Source: Sipunculus nudus
Lineage: Eukaryota; Annelida; Sipuncula; Golfingiida; Sipunculidae
Reading direction: 5' to 3'
Assembly: GCA_026874595.1 (NCBI GenBank)
Contig: CM049307.1
Coordinates: 49,687,178 to 49,751,177, forward strand
Length of the DNA stretch: 64,000 nt
Shown: piece by piece, positions 22,401-34,222 of the stretch
Numbering within the stretch: position 1 is the stretch's first letter
How the letters are laid out: the number at the start of each line of letters is the position of its first letter
Translations under genes and position numbers: made by a program
Notes under the pieces: generated by a model
The model's database searches: none
Told to the model about the DNA's origin: nothing
What the model saw: only the letters and a program-made list of their open reading frames with translations

Positions 22401-23633
22401 ATAGGCAGTTCACATTGTAGTTCCAGTGATCCATGAAGGCTCTCTGTTGTTATTTTGTTATGAATTTATAAACATGATAAATGCTTTTGCATTAAAACTG
22501 TTAAAAAATTCTTATTAAGAGTGAAGGTATAACAAGAGTCATTATCAGTCTTTAAACAAATGTACTCATGATTCTAACTCATATACTATTCAAGAAATCA
22601 ATCCATATTTTGTACATTTATGGATTTTGAAACCCACTTCTTTTACCAATGCACAATGTCTGGTTAAAAACAGTTACCGCCAATCTGCTTATCAATATTT
22701 TTTTATCAAGAAAGCTGAAATTGGTGAGCATAACAAATTCAGAATTAAAGAGCGTATTGGAAAAATTGGTAAAATATAAAAAAAATTTACACTCCCCCCC
22801 CCCCCCCTTCAATCACCAGGTGCTTTATATAATATGCCTACCTATTTCACTAAAGCCTTCAGCTGATAAAGTTTTCACAACATTCGCCACTACTGCAGAA
22901 TGTTGAGCAGAAGAACTATCATGACCCCTGTAATTAGCTTGTTGCGTTAAAACATATTCTCCTCGTATTCATACCTAGAAACTGGATCTGGTGATTTTTT
23001 TTTTTTTTTTTTTTGTATTTTTTTTACAATAAAGTTTTGTTTGGGGCTGGCTGTAGAAATTACGCTTGCAGACAAAATTTGAAATTGGCGTGTTGGTTTA
23101 TCCTTGAAAATCAGGGAACAGTCAGGGGATATTTTCAGAGTTGGCTGCTGGCGGCCCTGGATCAGAATAATTAATTCCAGCTGGGAATACACGGATCAGT
23201 AGACATTCAAATCGATTCAATAGGGTGCCTGGAAACTCTGATCAACGCAGTGACAAACTTCGGCTACAATCAGTCGGCTTTGAAAACTCTTTATGAAAAA
23301 AAACCGTGTGTGGGTAATTTGTAGGAACATGGGGACAAAATGCACGTATGTTGAATGATAAATAAGGTTCCACACTGAAATTATGCAACTTCTTTCTTTT
23401 CAAAACTGGCGTTTTGTGAAACTACATGAACAGGAGGAAGTAGATGGAAGTCATTTGCACACTGATTATGTGCCTAATCCAATTATTTCTTCTTTGTACA
23501 AATGTCAATAACTTCAATTACTAATCGACTATTCTGTGATTATCGTATTACAACTTTGGTTTTTATTTCCAACTTGTTATTTTTTTTTCGATTTTTCATG
23601 CGGATGCTATTCTTGATTCTTGATATTATTTAT

Positions 23634-23644
23634 ATTCATTGCAG
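23634..23644 (+). other. Predicted 3' splice site before the CD225 exon
   Basis: A T-rich tract (about 23610-23640) ends in TTCATTGCAG at 23644, 28 bases before the start codon. This suggests that the coding exon is the last exon and that at least one 5' UTR exon lies upstream. The frame is closed shortly upstream of the ATG, which fits a non-coding leader. Confidence 0.5.
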
Positions 23645-23660
23645 ATAAGGCTTTGTACGA

Positions 23661-23668
23661 TGACGTCA
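23661..23668 (+). promoter_or_regulatory. Perfect CRE palindrome TGACGTCA just before the start codon
   Basis: The 8-bp full cAMP-response element TGACGTCA lies 4 bases before the CD225 start codon. It overlaps an upstream ATG at 23660 in a different frame, which gives a roughly 27-codon upstream ORF running into the coding region. If transcription starts close by, this is a CREB/ATF-type site. If the acceptor at 23644 is used, it is only 5' UTR sequence and the upstream ORF could damp translation. An 8-mer can occur by chance. Confidence 0.3.
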
Positions 23669-23672
23669 CAAT

Positions 23673-24188
23673 ATGAACGACCAGGACGGGCGAGGGAAAT
23701 ACCTGGCGGTTCCAGAGAAGTCGTTAAGAAGAGCCAATGAGGCTACTTACGTCAGCGAAATCAGTTGTCAAAATGGAGAGGAAATTCTTGTCTTCTCCAA
23801 TGATTTCCGTACGTTTGATTCCACGGCCGGAACTACATTCAATCAGCCCTCTTTTTTGTCCGGTTGTGACCGCGTCACAACTGAAATTCATACGCACCAG
23901 GTGCACGGAGACAGTTTTCATACTGGCCTAAATACGGATTTAAAGAGGGACTATCTGTTACTTGCAGTTTTTGCAGTGTTCTGTTGCCCGTTATGTGGAA
24001 TAATAGGATTATGTTATTCCTTAAATGCCCGGGATTCCTTTCAGGAGGACGAAATCGAGGCTGGGCATGCGGAAGGACGCTGTGCTATGTGGTTCAGTCT
24101 GGTTGCTATAATCACCGGCCTCACAGCTGTCTCCATAGCAACCATGATGGTGATAGTCTTGGTTTCAGTATTTCCTCAGCACTTTTAG
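23673..24188 (+). CDS. CD225/dispanin-family membrane protein (IFITM/PRRT-like), single coding exon
   Basis: The 171-residue frame runs from an ATG at 23673 to TAG. Residues about 1-92 are hydrophilic and match nothing I recognise. Residues 93-167 form a CD225 domain: Asp93-Tyr94 opens a hydrophobic segment (about 94-117) holding the cysteine cluster FCCPLCG (103-109). A charged loop with YSLNARD and acidic residues (115-137) follows, then a long second membrane segment (139-167) and a short C-tail. This two-segment layout, the Asp before the first segment and the YS-x3-RD loop are typical of dispanins. In IFITM proteins the corresponding cysteines are palmitoylated. The proline-rich N-terminus of many PRRT/SynDIG members is absent. 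A splice-acceptor-like TTCATTGCAG ends at 23644, so the upstream exon(s) would be 5' UTR. It probably sits in plasma or endosomal membrane, but the exact role (IFITM-like or receptor-trafficking) cannot be decided from sequence. Family call confident; subfamily not. Confidence 0.87.
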   Translation: MNDQDGRGKYLAVPEKSLRRANEATYVSEISCQNGEEILVFSNDFRTFDSTAGTTFNQPSFLSGCDRVTTEIHTHQVHGDSFHTGLNTDLKRDYLLLAVFAVFCCPLCGIIGLCYSLNARDSFQEDEIEAGHAEGRCAMWFSLVAIITGLTAVSIATMMVIVLVSVFPQHF

Positions 24189-24301
24189 GAAATGACGTAA
24201 GATCAATTTATCAGCTGAATTCCTCTGCTGTCTCTGGCTCACACAACACGGAAGTAACATAAAAATAGAAAGAACACGGCCGCCGAAACATTACCAGTTT
24301 G

Positions 24302-24307
24302 ATTAAA
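24302..24307 (+). terminator. Possible variant poly(A) signal ATTAAA after the CD225 gene
   Basis: ATTAAA occurs 114 bases after the stop codon, within an A-rich run. I saw no canonical AATAAA in the first few hundred bases downstream, so this is the nearest usable signal. It is weak evidence by itself. Confidence 0.25.
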
Positions 24308-24309
24308 AA

Positions 24310-26360
24310 AATTGAATCTGCCTCCAGTACATGATGTTCATGATGAGGATTATCGGTCTCCAAACATGATAATCTGGAAAGTCCGTCGTTAAAAACAAGA
24401 ATATTAAGCGTATGTGTTAAGCGCGTGGAGATGGGCAGCATTAATGCGCACATGTGACGTCAATTGTGTATTTTGTATGTATTCAGGGGCGGACGAAGTT
24501 ATACGTAAAACATTAACTTCGGGAAAAGGATAGCCCTGCTGTACGGTTTCACACATACGATGCGATGTGCAATTCCAAAAGGTTTCTAAAGCCCATTTAG
24601 GATAAACCTCTATGTATTGGAAAATTATGTGTCTGAAACAGAAACGCATCAGGACTAAGAACGAGCCTGCAGACAATTCTAGACAATTGATTTTACGAAC
24701 AGTTCAAAGTATACATATTTCCTACATTAATTCAGTCCGTTTCGTCAGAGACGTACTTATAAGGCCTACTTCTATCAACAGCTGTATTGTTCAGTAACCA
24801 TTTCAATGTGAGATGCTAGTGCACTTAATTAACAGTTCAATCTGAAAGACTGATAAGATCCTTCAAAGACAAATTTAATAATGATTTACTACGATATATT
24901 ATTATTGAAACAGATAATACTCTAAATATAGCATTCTTCAATAGATATGTGGACATCAGTTATTAAATAATTAAGGTTTTTGCTAAATGAAATTGCAGCG
25001 CATCAATTGAGATTTTATACGAAAAATGGATGCATTGAACGGTTTATAATAGGCCCAGTCACACCTGGCGACACAACAAACTACAACTGAAATGATCCGC
25101 AACCTTGGGCAGTCACGTGCAATCTTCAAAGGAGTTCTGCTACAAGTCACTGGTGAAGGCTTATGCTCACGGAAGTCTCACTGGAAAACTTGGTCGCAAG
25201 AGGGTTTCGATCTTTCTCAGAGACCTGGTCACGACTGCTTCTGTTCTTTTTTAGTCATACATAATCGTACATTGTCTTTTTTTTATGAGTGGCAGACTAT
25301 CATGGGATAGTCGACGGACTGGCACAGTCGCAGCCAAGGATATTTTTCTTCAAACGGCACGCCTATAGGTATTCTTTTAGCAGACGTATAAACCTGCCAT
25401 GCTGCGACATACAGAAAGCTGTATATGTAGAGCATGCGAAGTCTTACGTTGTTCATACAAAAAGTTAAAAAGCAAGTCACATTTAACAAATTCAGATCTT
25501 GCCCTGTTCGTGCGACAGTGTTAAACAGTGGGACCATGTAGACCAGTCTCAACATGTGACCGAAGAGGGGTTGCCAAATCTGACTGTTTTCTGCGACAAG
25601 GCAAATTATAAACTCATGTGCACTCGGGATTTAGCTGTCTGGTTTTATATTACCTGAATATCCCTAACCTGAAATACGGTGGTTTCCTTTTGAAAGTGCG
25701 CAAAAAGAAAAAAAAAAGAAATCGGATATCATTTTTGTGTCATGTTGATGTGATGTTCACATTGTTACGTGTCTTTCAGCACAATTATTTAATTAATTAA
25801 AACGGACATACAGTATTCTTCGGCTTCTCCTGTTGTTTTGTATCCCACAGCGTTTTTTAAGGAATTAACTGCAGGTTTTATTTTTGTCGTCCTTTGGAAA
25901 TATTGTTGTATGAGGTATAATCTAACATGATAATTACGTGTCCAACTGCACTAAATTGTAGTTTCTACCTGATTATGTTCCACGTGTATCGGAATACTGT
26001 GGTTGGCAGTTTATTCGTGAGGGTTTCATACCTGCGATTTACGTGAAAAACAAGAGACCATGGCGAATATTAAACCTTCATGAATAAGACGCCCGAACAT
26101 CACAGGTGAACATTCATACTGTATATAGGCTCTTAAACTAAGGTACATTTGACCCTATGTTATCCTTGCTATAAGTGACGAAATGAGAAATTTAATTATG
26201 TTATCCATAAATAAAAGCGTGTTTTTTTTAATAATATGATCTTATATTATCCATTAATAATGAAAAGGACTTCCGATGGTCCTCGCCGCAGACTCAAGAC
26301 TTTGAGGATATAAAATAACTATATATAACTATTGATAAATACTGCGTTTGATTATTGTTT
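24310..26360. other. Downstream of the CD225 gene: possible 3' UTR, then nothing recognised
   Basis: Several frames of 60-90 codons on both strands (24404-25800) lack domains and overlap one another. A GACTATC/GATAGTC stem lies at 25296-25313. No further exon of the CD225 gene is needed because its frame ends in a stop. Confidence 0.4.
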
Positions 26361-26366
26361 CAGTAA

Positions 26367-26492
26367 ATGGGGACCAAGCAAAACACCGAAGAAGTGAAAA
26401 GCGCAAAAATTCAAGCTCGCGAATATGAAGTCAACCACAGAACAAAGATTTTGGACAACAAAATAGTATATGTCAGAAAATGGTGTTTGTAA
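26367..26492 (+). other. 41-codon ORF after an acceptor-like site
   Basis: ATTGTTTCAG at 26363 precedes an ATG that opens 41 codons rich in Lys and Glu (start MGTKQNTEEVKSAK), ending TAA. It could be a short first coding exon read through its donor (ATAGTATATG near 26464) or chance. Nothing downstream on this strand links to it. Confidence 0.15.
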
Positions 26493-26499
26493 CCGGTAT

Positions 26500-29400
26500 T
26501 TCGAGTAATTTACACCCTCCTCGTTCTGCTTGATATCCGGTTAATTCGCCTTGTTTTGTTTTGGTGGCATGAAACCCAGCCATCGTTTGCTGTTCTGAGT
26601 AAAGCTATGAAAACCGTAAGTCCCTTTTTAATCCTTGTAATTAAAACGATGACCGGTTCAGCATCGGCGACGCTGATCATATTGCCTAACTAACGGGTAA
26701 CATTATCGATTGAAGTTAATGTTACATTTTATAGAATAAATTTGCATAAACAATATCTTCCAGAAGACATCATTTAATGAAGCCGATATTGCAAAAATGA
26801 CCATTTCCGAATTACGATTCCTGGACTGAATGATAAACACAGATGTTACAGTTAAAAAAATAGGTCTGATTTCTTGAACATCCAAGATGCTGTGGCTAAT
26901 AAACCACTTTTGAAAGCGAGAAGCTTGAAATGTGATTTCTCAAAAGTGTTGGATCTAACAGAGACACAATTGTTCAGCCGATCCGCCGCTCATTAACATA
27001 TTTGATTGAACTTTGATATTTGAACTTCACGCACGCCATCTGCCGGTTAAGTTTACCCTTGCGACCGTTAATTATTTTTTAACATTAGCATTCTTCCGTC
27101 AAATAAAAGTAAATTTTATGACTGTTACATGGATTATTAATAAAAAAAATAATATATTAACAAATATTCTGTGAATTCTGAACGACAAATGGGCTAAGAA
27201 AAGAAAACTGAAAATTTCTCGACTGTCACTTGACATGGCAGACGATTATTGGGCATATTTCAGATGTGATAAAAAAAGTTTTCCGTGGCAGACAGATTGA
27301 TATTCTTTCAATCAAGCGAAGAAGAAACCTATAGAGTTTCATTTCTCTCACTAGTGTCCGTGCCAAAAGAGGAAATTCTATCGTCTAACGCTGTTTCTGT
27401 GCGTATTCAAGTGATCCCCACTCGTCTCTTCGCCTCAATCTTGGTTGATCGCTTATACAAAAATGTGATACAAATGTTAACTAAAATATCTAAAAAAACT
27501 CACGGTTACATTATTTTTTTTGTGCGCTATCGTTCCGCTATGGTCTTTTTCGTGCCGACTTTTTATTCAAGCGCAAAGTGTACCTGATTTCCTCGGAGTC
27601 ACCTGACAAATAACGCGATATTTTATTTCATCCGGGGCCTATAGATGTCCGGACAATTTCTTCCTCGGTCAGTCAGCGTACAGCTAGTTTCTTGCTAATA
27701 TCAGTTGTTTTAAAAGTTAGGGGTCAGCTGGATAACAATCAAGTGGTGTTACTCTCGTATTACCGCAAGGCGGCGCATCGATCACCGGCCGAGTAAACAA
27801 AGAGCATGTTGTGAATGAGCGGATAATCGACTGTGTAAGACTTCACATTTACGAGTGAACATTAGGTCGATTCGCCTTTTGTTTTCAGTTCGCTTCAGTG
27901 CTTCTGATAAGAAACATGATGTCCAAATATATTTATGATAATAATATGTATTATTATTAGAAATAACAATATTTGGTTACGTCTTTATTTGTCGTGAATG
28001 ACCTTTAACACAATGCAAACATGGATCGAGACAATTCCGGTTAAATCCTCATTTAGCCTGTGATAATGAATAATGCTTTAAGGTACCAAAGACAGAATAC
28101 AAATAACTTTTTTCGAACACAGATGTCTTGTTCTAAATAAACCGTTAATGTAATTTGGTGATGGCGCAGTGATATATGCTAAATTAAGCAAAACAAAAAT
28201 GTTTCATGGAGCTTCTGTTCACTCGTTTTAATTTCAAGTATTCGGTCTAGATAATGGGACAAAAAGATTTCAAGTGTGAAGCTGTCCGGGAATGTTAATG
28301 ACTTGACTATGTTTTGTTTCAATAGGAATTTTCTGCTTCTTACAAGAAATACCAGAGTCTATGACATTTAAACAACAACCATAAAACGTTCGAAACCTGT
28401 ATATAATGCGAAATTTCAATGAATACAAAATCACGGACCTGATGATGGCTTTGAAAAAGGGGAAATGTTTTTTCTTGTTAAATTACATTAATGGAGTATT
28501 ATGATGGACTGCTGAAGTTAAGTATTTTATGTTTTATGAAGTACACCCATTGTCTTTAAATCTTTACTATGTTTATGTGGATGGCTTTAAACGAGGTGAC
28601 AACTAAGAGTAGGTTCAGGTTTCGCCAATGAACAATGGTTTCATTAACCAGTCCATAGGGATAATATAATCTATTAACAGAGTTTTCGGATTAAAGCAGA
28701 TACAAAGAGACCTTGGGATTCCATTACAAGTCAAGGTACGCATTTTTTACTTTACCTATTGAATTATTTACATAGGGAATTCTGTACCTCTGGACAAAGT
28801 AAATTAAAGTCTACTCCATGAAAGAAGAAAAAGATATTGTAATTTATGAAAGTTGCTTAAAGTCTTTTAAATATAATACGTTTGCAAATGTAAGGAATCA
28901 ATACAGATATTTGCATGTGGCAGTTTAAAATATATTTCAATATTACACTATATACAACATCAAAGCAGTTTATTCCAAGCTCTTTGGAGGTAAGTGAGCG
29001 CGCTGAATCAGCAAGGTGGGAAAGGTTGACATGCATGCGGTTATATTAATAACATCAAATTCACTGAAGTGGTGCACCCCACTCTCATTAACATTTCTTA
29101 ATTAAAGAGGCGTATTCCGATATCTAACTTCTATTAACTAGAGATAATCACCTGAACTTTTTTTTAATAGGCCTGGAATTCAGATCCCAACGTATGTTTT
29201 TTTTTTGTTGTTGTTTATATCCACCTGTTAATAACATGTGGGGGCATGCCAAAATAGACCACATTCAATAACAATCTGGCGGCAAGCCAAACAAACCAGA
29301 GTTTTGCAAAGGGCGTTTTCTCATTGGTGACCCTTAAGCTTCGGCACATATGCACCTGACCGCCTTAGGTGACATGTTTGTTTGCCATAATTGGTGCATG

Positions 29401-29860
29401 AGCCATGTTTACTAAAAGGTTGCATCTCATACATCCGTCACAGAGGCGTTATAAGAACGTTTCTTAACATAATTAGAGTTAATTCTTAAGTAAATTAGAG
29501 TTCATTAATATGTACACAGATTAAGCTAAAATCACACAAATTATAAAGTGGCAGAGATGTGAATAGAATAGATCGCCTTAAGATTCTTGATTACATAAAT
29601 CTTGCCACAATAAGCCACTTATTATGTTCGGTATAAGTGAAACAAATGTAATGGCAATCAATTTAGACTTTTTTACAGGACCCCGTTATCCCTAGGATTG
29701 AGGTTTTGGAGTTCTTCCGCCAAATGTTTTTGTAATCTGGCACTACTTGCATAGCACAGCCGGTATTTAAAGCCTGCCTTGACATTGTTCTTCTCAAATA
29801 GATATACATAAAAATAGCAGTTTTACAAAAGGTCCTATTTTTTTGCACACCCTGACTTTC
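26500..29860. other. Intergenic: nothing recognised
   Basis: AT-rich. The 100-codon frame at 27285 begins at GTG and has no domain. A G/C-richer patch at 27600-27860 holds no long frame. Confidence 0.45.
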
Positions 29861-30110
29861 CAACTCTTTGTGCTGCTTAAGAAACCCGCAATGGAAATTT
29901 CAAGGCTCAAGCTCTTAAGCTGAGGCAGTGGCCTGAATAACAAATTGATAAAAAGCTACATTGAATTTTATATGGCTGCGTGCTTTCCTGAATGTGAAGG
30001 ATTCTTTCAGACGCTTTTATCAAAAGGTGCCACTTATCAATCAATTTCTACCTTTGATTTTCACCCATGGGCGACATTTACGAATCCATTGTCACTTTTG
30101 ATATTTAAAT
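29860..30110 (+). repeat. Dispersed repeat, second copy
   Basis: It has the same order as 15690-15960: a TAAAAAGCTA(C/G) word, TATGGCTGCGTGCTTTCC, then TTTCTACCTTTGATTTTCA and a CCCATGGG word. No coding content. Confidence 0.6.
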
Positions 30111-30706
30111 TTGCTTAAAAACTTTGGACTTGGAACATGAGACCTACATTTCAGGAGAGAGTACGTGATGTTACTTTTGTATTTTTCTCACAACCAGTGC
30201 TTTGTAATGTGAAACAAATGAATCGAGAAAATGTCATCGTAAAAATTATCCGGTTCCGTAACGTCTCAGCCATGAATATTTCCTCATGAAAAACTTTTCA
30301 TATAAAACTATGTGAAATAAAAAAAAAAATATCACTGGAGCCCTATCGTTATATTAATATAAAAAGCGAATCTGCATCAACAATAAATTGCTTGAAATTA
30401 AGATAACAAATGTAGTAATGCTCCGTTTTCACATCAACTTGGAGAACTTTGAATATAACCAGGACATATTTGAACATGTATCAGTATCATAGTCGATTAC
30501 AATCAAATCTACTATCACCGTATGTTCAAGCCCTAAAACCTTTTGCGATGATACTTTGATGCTTGACATTTGTTGGGAATTTGGAAAGAGAGCAGAATAT
30601 TACAGTACTAGCAAGTCAAGGCCTCTATCTTAGCTAATAATGTAAGGCCTTTAGTCAACCAATGAATTAGCTTTTCGGCAAATCATCAAATTTACATAAT
30701 GCTGAA

Positions 30707-30958
30707 TCACAGGCGCTTGAATCCCTATAAACATGATATATATGGTTTGCCAAGGTATATTTAATGATAATAATGTATTCTGACGCGATTTCAGACCTAC
30801 GGGCGCGAATACGTCCCCTTTTTCTGAAAAATTTCTTTTGAATGAGCGGGACGTATTCACGCCCACAGGTCTGGAATCCAGTCAGAATACCATATTACCG
30901 TAATATATACCTTGACAACCCATATATATTATGTTTAAAAGGATTCAAGTGCATGTGA
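30707..30958. mobile_element. MITE with 111-bp terminal inverted repeats
   Basis: Left arm 30707-30817 and right arm 30848-30958 are reverse complements over nearly their whole length, with a 30-bp spacer. Outer ends are TCACAGGCGCTTGAATCC and its partner. Inner ends meet at GAATACGTCCC. CTGAA (extending to CTGAAT) flanks both sides at 30702 and 30959, a likely 5-bp target duplication. There is no coding capacity. A 71-codon open frame crossing it is a by-product. Such full-length stems are typical of foldback-like MITEs moved by a transposase elsewhere. The parent family is not recognisable. Confidence 0.85.
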
Positions 30959-31471
30959 CTGAATAGTGTGCACAGTGTATGGAAGGCTTAAAGGCACCTT
31001 CTCAGGTGCCCAAGGGACATCATTTTCCGCTCTCATTTCATAGATTTACTGGCGTATTGATAACGCCCTTGTAACGTTTAGTTTTCCTGTAGTAATATTG
31101 GGTCTCTCGGGAAATCTCTTCTAAAGATTCACATTCTGTTCACTCTACCAGTATTAAGTTTTCCAAATTAAGAACTTCTGAATCCTAAATTCCAATGAAA
31201 ATCTAACAATCTTATTCAAATTGGGAAATTGTGTATACAGGAAATGTGTAGGCCTGCTCGAAGGCTTATTGGTACACAACATATTGCCTCACAGATAATA
31301 AGAACTGACAACACATATGAAGATTAAAACCAGGAAACATAATTATTCTTTAAATTAAAACACGTGCAAAACGTCGCAGTACGCAATATACGGCAGTGCA
31401 AAAAATGTAGGTTATACACAGTCCATTAACATCTCACCATTTCCGCTCTTACGCAGCGGTTATACGTTGCA

Positions 31472-31708
31472 GTCATGCTATATCTCCTTCGCTTTTACCG
31501 CTGCTTGTTTTAGCACGGTTTGCCGTGTTTCACCACCAGGGGCTCGAAAAGGGAAAGGGATCTCAGTCAGACCACTGAGAGCGGGATATCTCAGTGTGCA
31601 TCCATCCCAAAGTTTAGCACCCACGACACTTAGCTCTCCTTTTGGCGAGACATGGCAGACTGCGCCACAACAAGTAGTAGTTGAACCGAGGAAGATATAT
31701 AACACGAC
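31472..31708. mobile_element. Palindromic MITE-like element, 237 bp
   Basis: Left arm 31472-31540 (GTCATGCTATATCTCC ... TGCCGTGTTTCACC) and right arm about 31638-31708 are imperfect inverted copies, about 70 percent by eye. Because of the symmetry both strands have an open frame of 75-81 codons with look-alike peptides. That is an effect of the palindrome and not evidence for genes. No clear target duplication. Confidence 0.65.
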
Positions 31709-32116
31709 TTAAGGAGTGTTCACACTACCAGGTTATTGAAAGGTTTGCTCCTCGCTGACCGCTCATTGTATACTCGAACTCCTCTGCACGTTACTGCGAT
31801 TGCGTACCATTCCCAGGATTTCCAGGAATCTCCTGATGCAATTTTCTAACAGGCGTATAAAGTAATTTAGGAGAAGGCAGATGTTTCGAAATCAATCGGA
31901 CAGCTTAATGTGCAGTGATGTAGACAAATAAGCCTATTTTATCAGAACTTTAAAAACTACGATCTATGTATTTGGTATCATCGGTGTAGGTTCATCAAGG
32001 TAGTATAATATCTGGAAGAATATCGCAATGATAGATTGCATTATTCAGTTTTTATAATATTATTCCATTTTAGCTGGGGATATTATTTTATAGTGGTCCC
32101 TAATTTTAGATTCATT

Positions 32117-32797
32117 GTAGCTGTTGTAAAAGGTTATTTCAGTTAATATTTACAGTAAAAAATAGTCTATTTAATCTGCGCGTGTCATTTTCACGTTGGT
32201 CTGTAATTCAATAAGAGTAAAATTATGTGAATTAGTCTTGCTTCTAACGAAGGATAATTTGTGTAATTTGCAGATATGAGCTGTTATTTGTGAACAATCT
32301 AACTATAATAACTACAATTAATATCAGTGTGAATACGCCAGTTCGCTTATAATCCTTACGGATTTTGTATTCTTTCTCAAACGTTTTAAACCAATTCCAA
32401 CAGACAATGGCACATTACTGCGGATTGAAGTGTCGCTCATAAAACATATGCATTGCGACTGTTGTAAAAGATAATTTTTGTTATTATTTACAGTAATATT
32501 TGTCAGATTAATCTGCATGTGTCATCTGCGCTCGTCATTTTCACGTTGGTCCATAATTCAATAAGATTTGAATTATGTGAATAAGTCCTGCGGCCAACGA
32601 AGGATAATTTGTGTAATTTGCAGACATGGGATGTTATTTGTGAACAATCAAATTATAATAATTATAATTAATATCAGTAGGAATACGCCAGTTTGCTTAT
32701 TATCCTCAAGAATTTTGTATTCTTTCTGAAACTTCTTACACCAATTCTAACAGGCAAGAGCAGATCACTGCGGATAGAAGTCTCGCTCATAAAATTA
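32117..32797. repeat. Two-copy tandem duplication, about 352 bp
   Basis: TTTTCACGTTGGTC at 32188 and 32539, CGAAGGATAATTTGTGTAAT and AATATCAGT(G/A)GGAATACGCC mark the two copies. Differences are about 15 percent by eye. Open frames of 64 and 103 codons there are not shared. Confidence 0.85.
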
Positions 32798-34044
32798 ATG
32801 GACACGACACAATTAACGTGTGGCGGCCTTAGCGGTCATATACGGCAAGGTCTGCCTATGCAAGTAGTGGGCAATGGGAATCAGTCCCTTCTCCGCCAAT
32901 ATACCCTGGCCTGTTCAAGCGTTTACGAAAGCTTTAACATTTTGACATATTACCTGATTTATTACTGCTACCTCTGTTACTTTTATTTTACTCTGGGCTT
33001 TTGATAACTCCTGGTCAAGACTCGTCCTATAGCACTCTCGCCCTTGTCTCAGTGGTAATTTGATACTCACGGTAAACTGCTTCTGGTATATTAAGTTACA
33101 GCCCATTATTATATGTTGGTTCCGGAAGGCTCAGAAGAACTCAAGAGACTTACGTTAATAAGACACGAATGTCTGTTCCATCGCAAGAGTAATGGAGTGG
33201 GTAATTATGGTATATAAAATGGCACCCAATATCTGATGTATTTCTTATAAATCCTTTGTATGAAACCAAATATGAATTAACCAAAAGACACATCCCGCGT
33301 GAAACATCAAAGTAATAATCAATATATATATATAAATTTAAGTAATTTTGGAAATATGATACATATATATTTTATATCATCCCACTCTATAATTATTTTT
33401 TTTATATATTGGTGCTGTTAAATTATGATGAATAAAATGGAGTCACGAATCACTGCCGATTATTTTTTCTTCTAGAGTAACGTAATGCGAAGGCATTTTT
33501 TTTGTTTTTGTATCCAGCTGTAAAAAAGTAAATCAACTAACGCGGTTTTTCGTACCAATTGAATTACTAAAACTAACGTAAAAATGCATTAAAATGTGTT
33601 TTTTTTGGCGAAATTTTGAAAGCTAGTAACGCGAACAAAAAAGTGATTAAGAACGAGATGAACATGTTTTGTAAGTAATAAAATAAATTGAAATATGAGA
33701 AACTTCAAATAATATGAAACTTTTACCCACAACAAAACGTCAGTGTGATATAATATTAAACTGACGCTACGAACAACTGTTTTTACCTTACTAAAGAAAC
33801 AAGTGCGTCATTGAAAAATCTTATAAAATGTTCTGAACTACCATAGAGATTTAGTTTAACAAAACGTTATGGAATAAACTATCTTGAACGCATTAAGCTC
33901 TGATGGTAGCAAGGAAATTCCATTCGAACATTAGCTGTGACATTATAATTAAGTTATCGACTTTAAAGCAGCAGATACACTATTTCTTGGAGCATCCCAT
34001 CCCCATTCAATTGTTACAAATCAAATCTTCGTTAAGTATGGGCG

Positions 34045-34163
34045 TCAGTGGGAGATAACCCCCTCCCCCGCCCCCCCCGCCCCCCCCCCCCCCACACACA
34101 CAGATACTTTTCGCTAAGGGGGATGGTCAATGTAATAACCCCCTACCCCACTATTTGAAGGAC

Positions 34164-34222
<59 letters not shown>

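Larger units (their letters stand above)
21528..23159. mobile_element. Old hAT-like non-autonomous DNA transposon hosting the TRIM
   Basis: The left end TAGGGTTGACAGC and the reverse complement of the right end (CAGGGCCGCCAGC) form imperfect terminal inverted repeats of the hAT style. Both ends are followed inward by repeats of GTCAGGGAAAAGTC or its complement (21540-21760 and 23100-23140). The 8 bases outside are GATCTACA on the left and GATCAGAA on the right (5 of 8 match), compatible with a decayed 8-bp target duplication. There is no transposase frame. The interior includes a C homopolymer (about 22795-22807) and a T tract (about 22997-23014). The inserted TRIM must be younger. Confidence 0.6.

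Noticed and set aside
30651-30866. 71-codon minus frame
   Set aside because: Covers half of the palindromic MITE; composition is due to the inverted repeat.
31467-31712. Overlapping frames of 81 and 75 codons on both strands
   Set aside because: Mirror translations of a palindrome.
33160-33470. Possible terminal inverted repeats (GAGTGGG and CCCACTC with GGCACC/GGTGC)
   Set aside because: The words occur in non-mirrored order, so they cannot form one inverted repeat.
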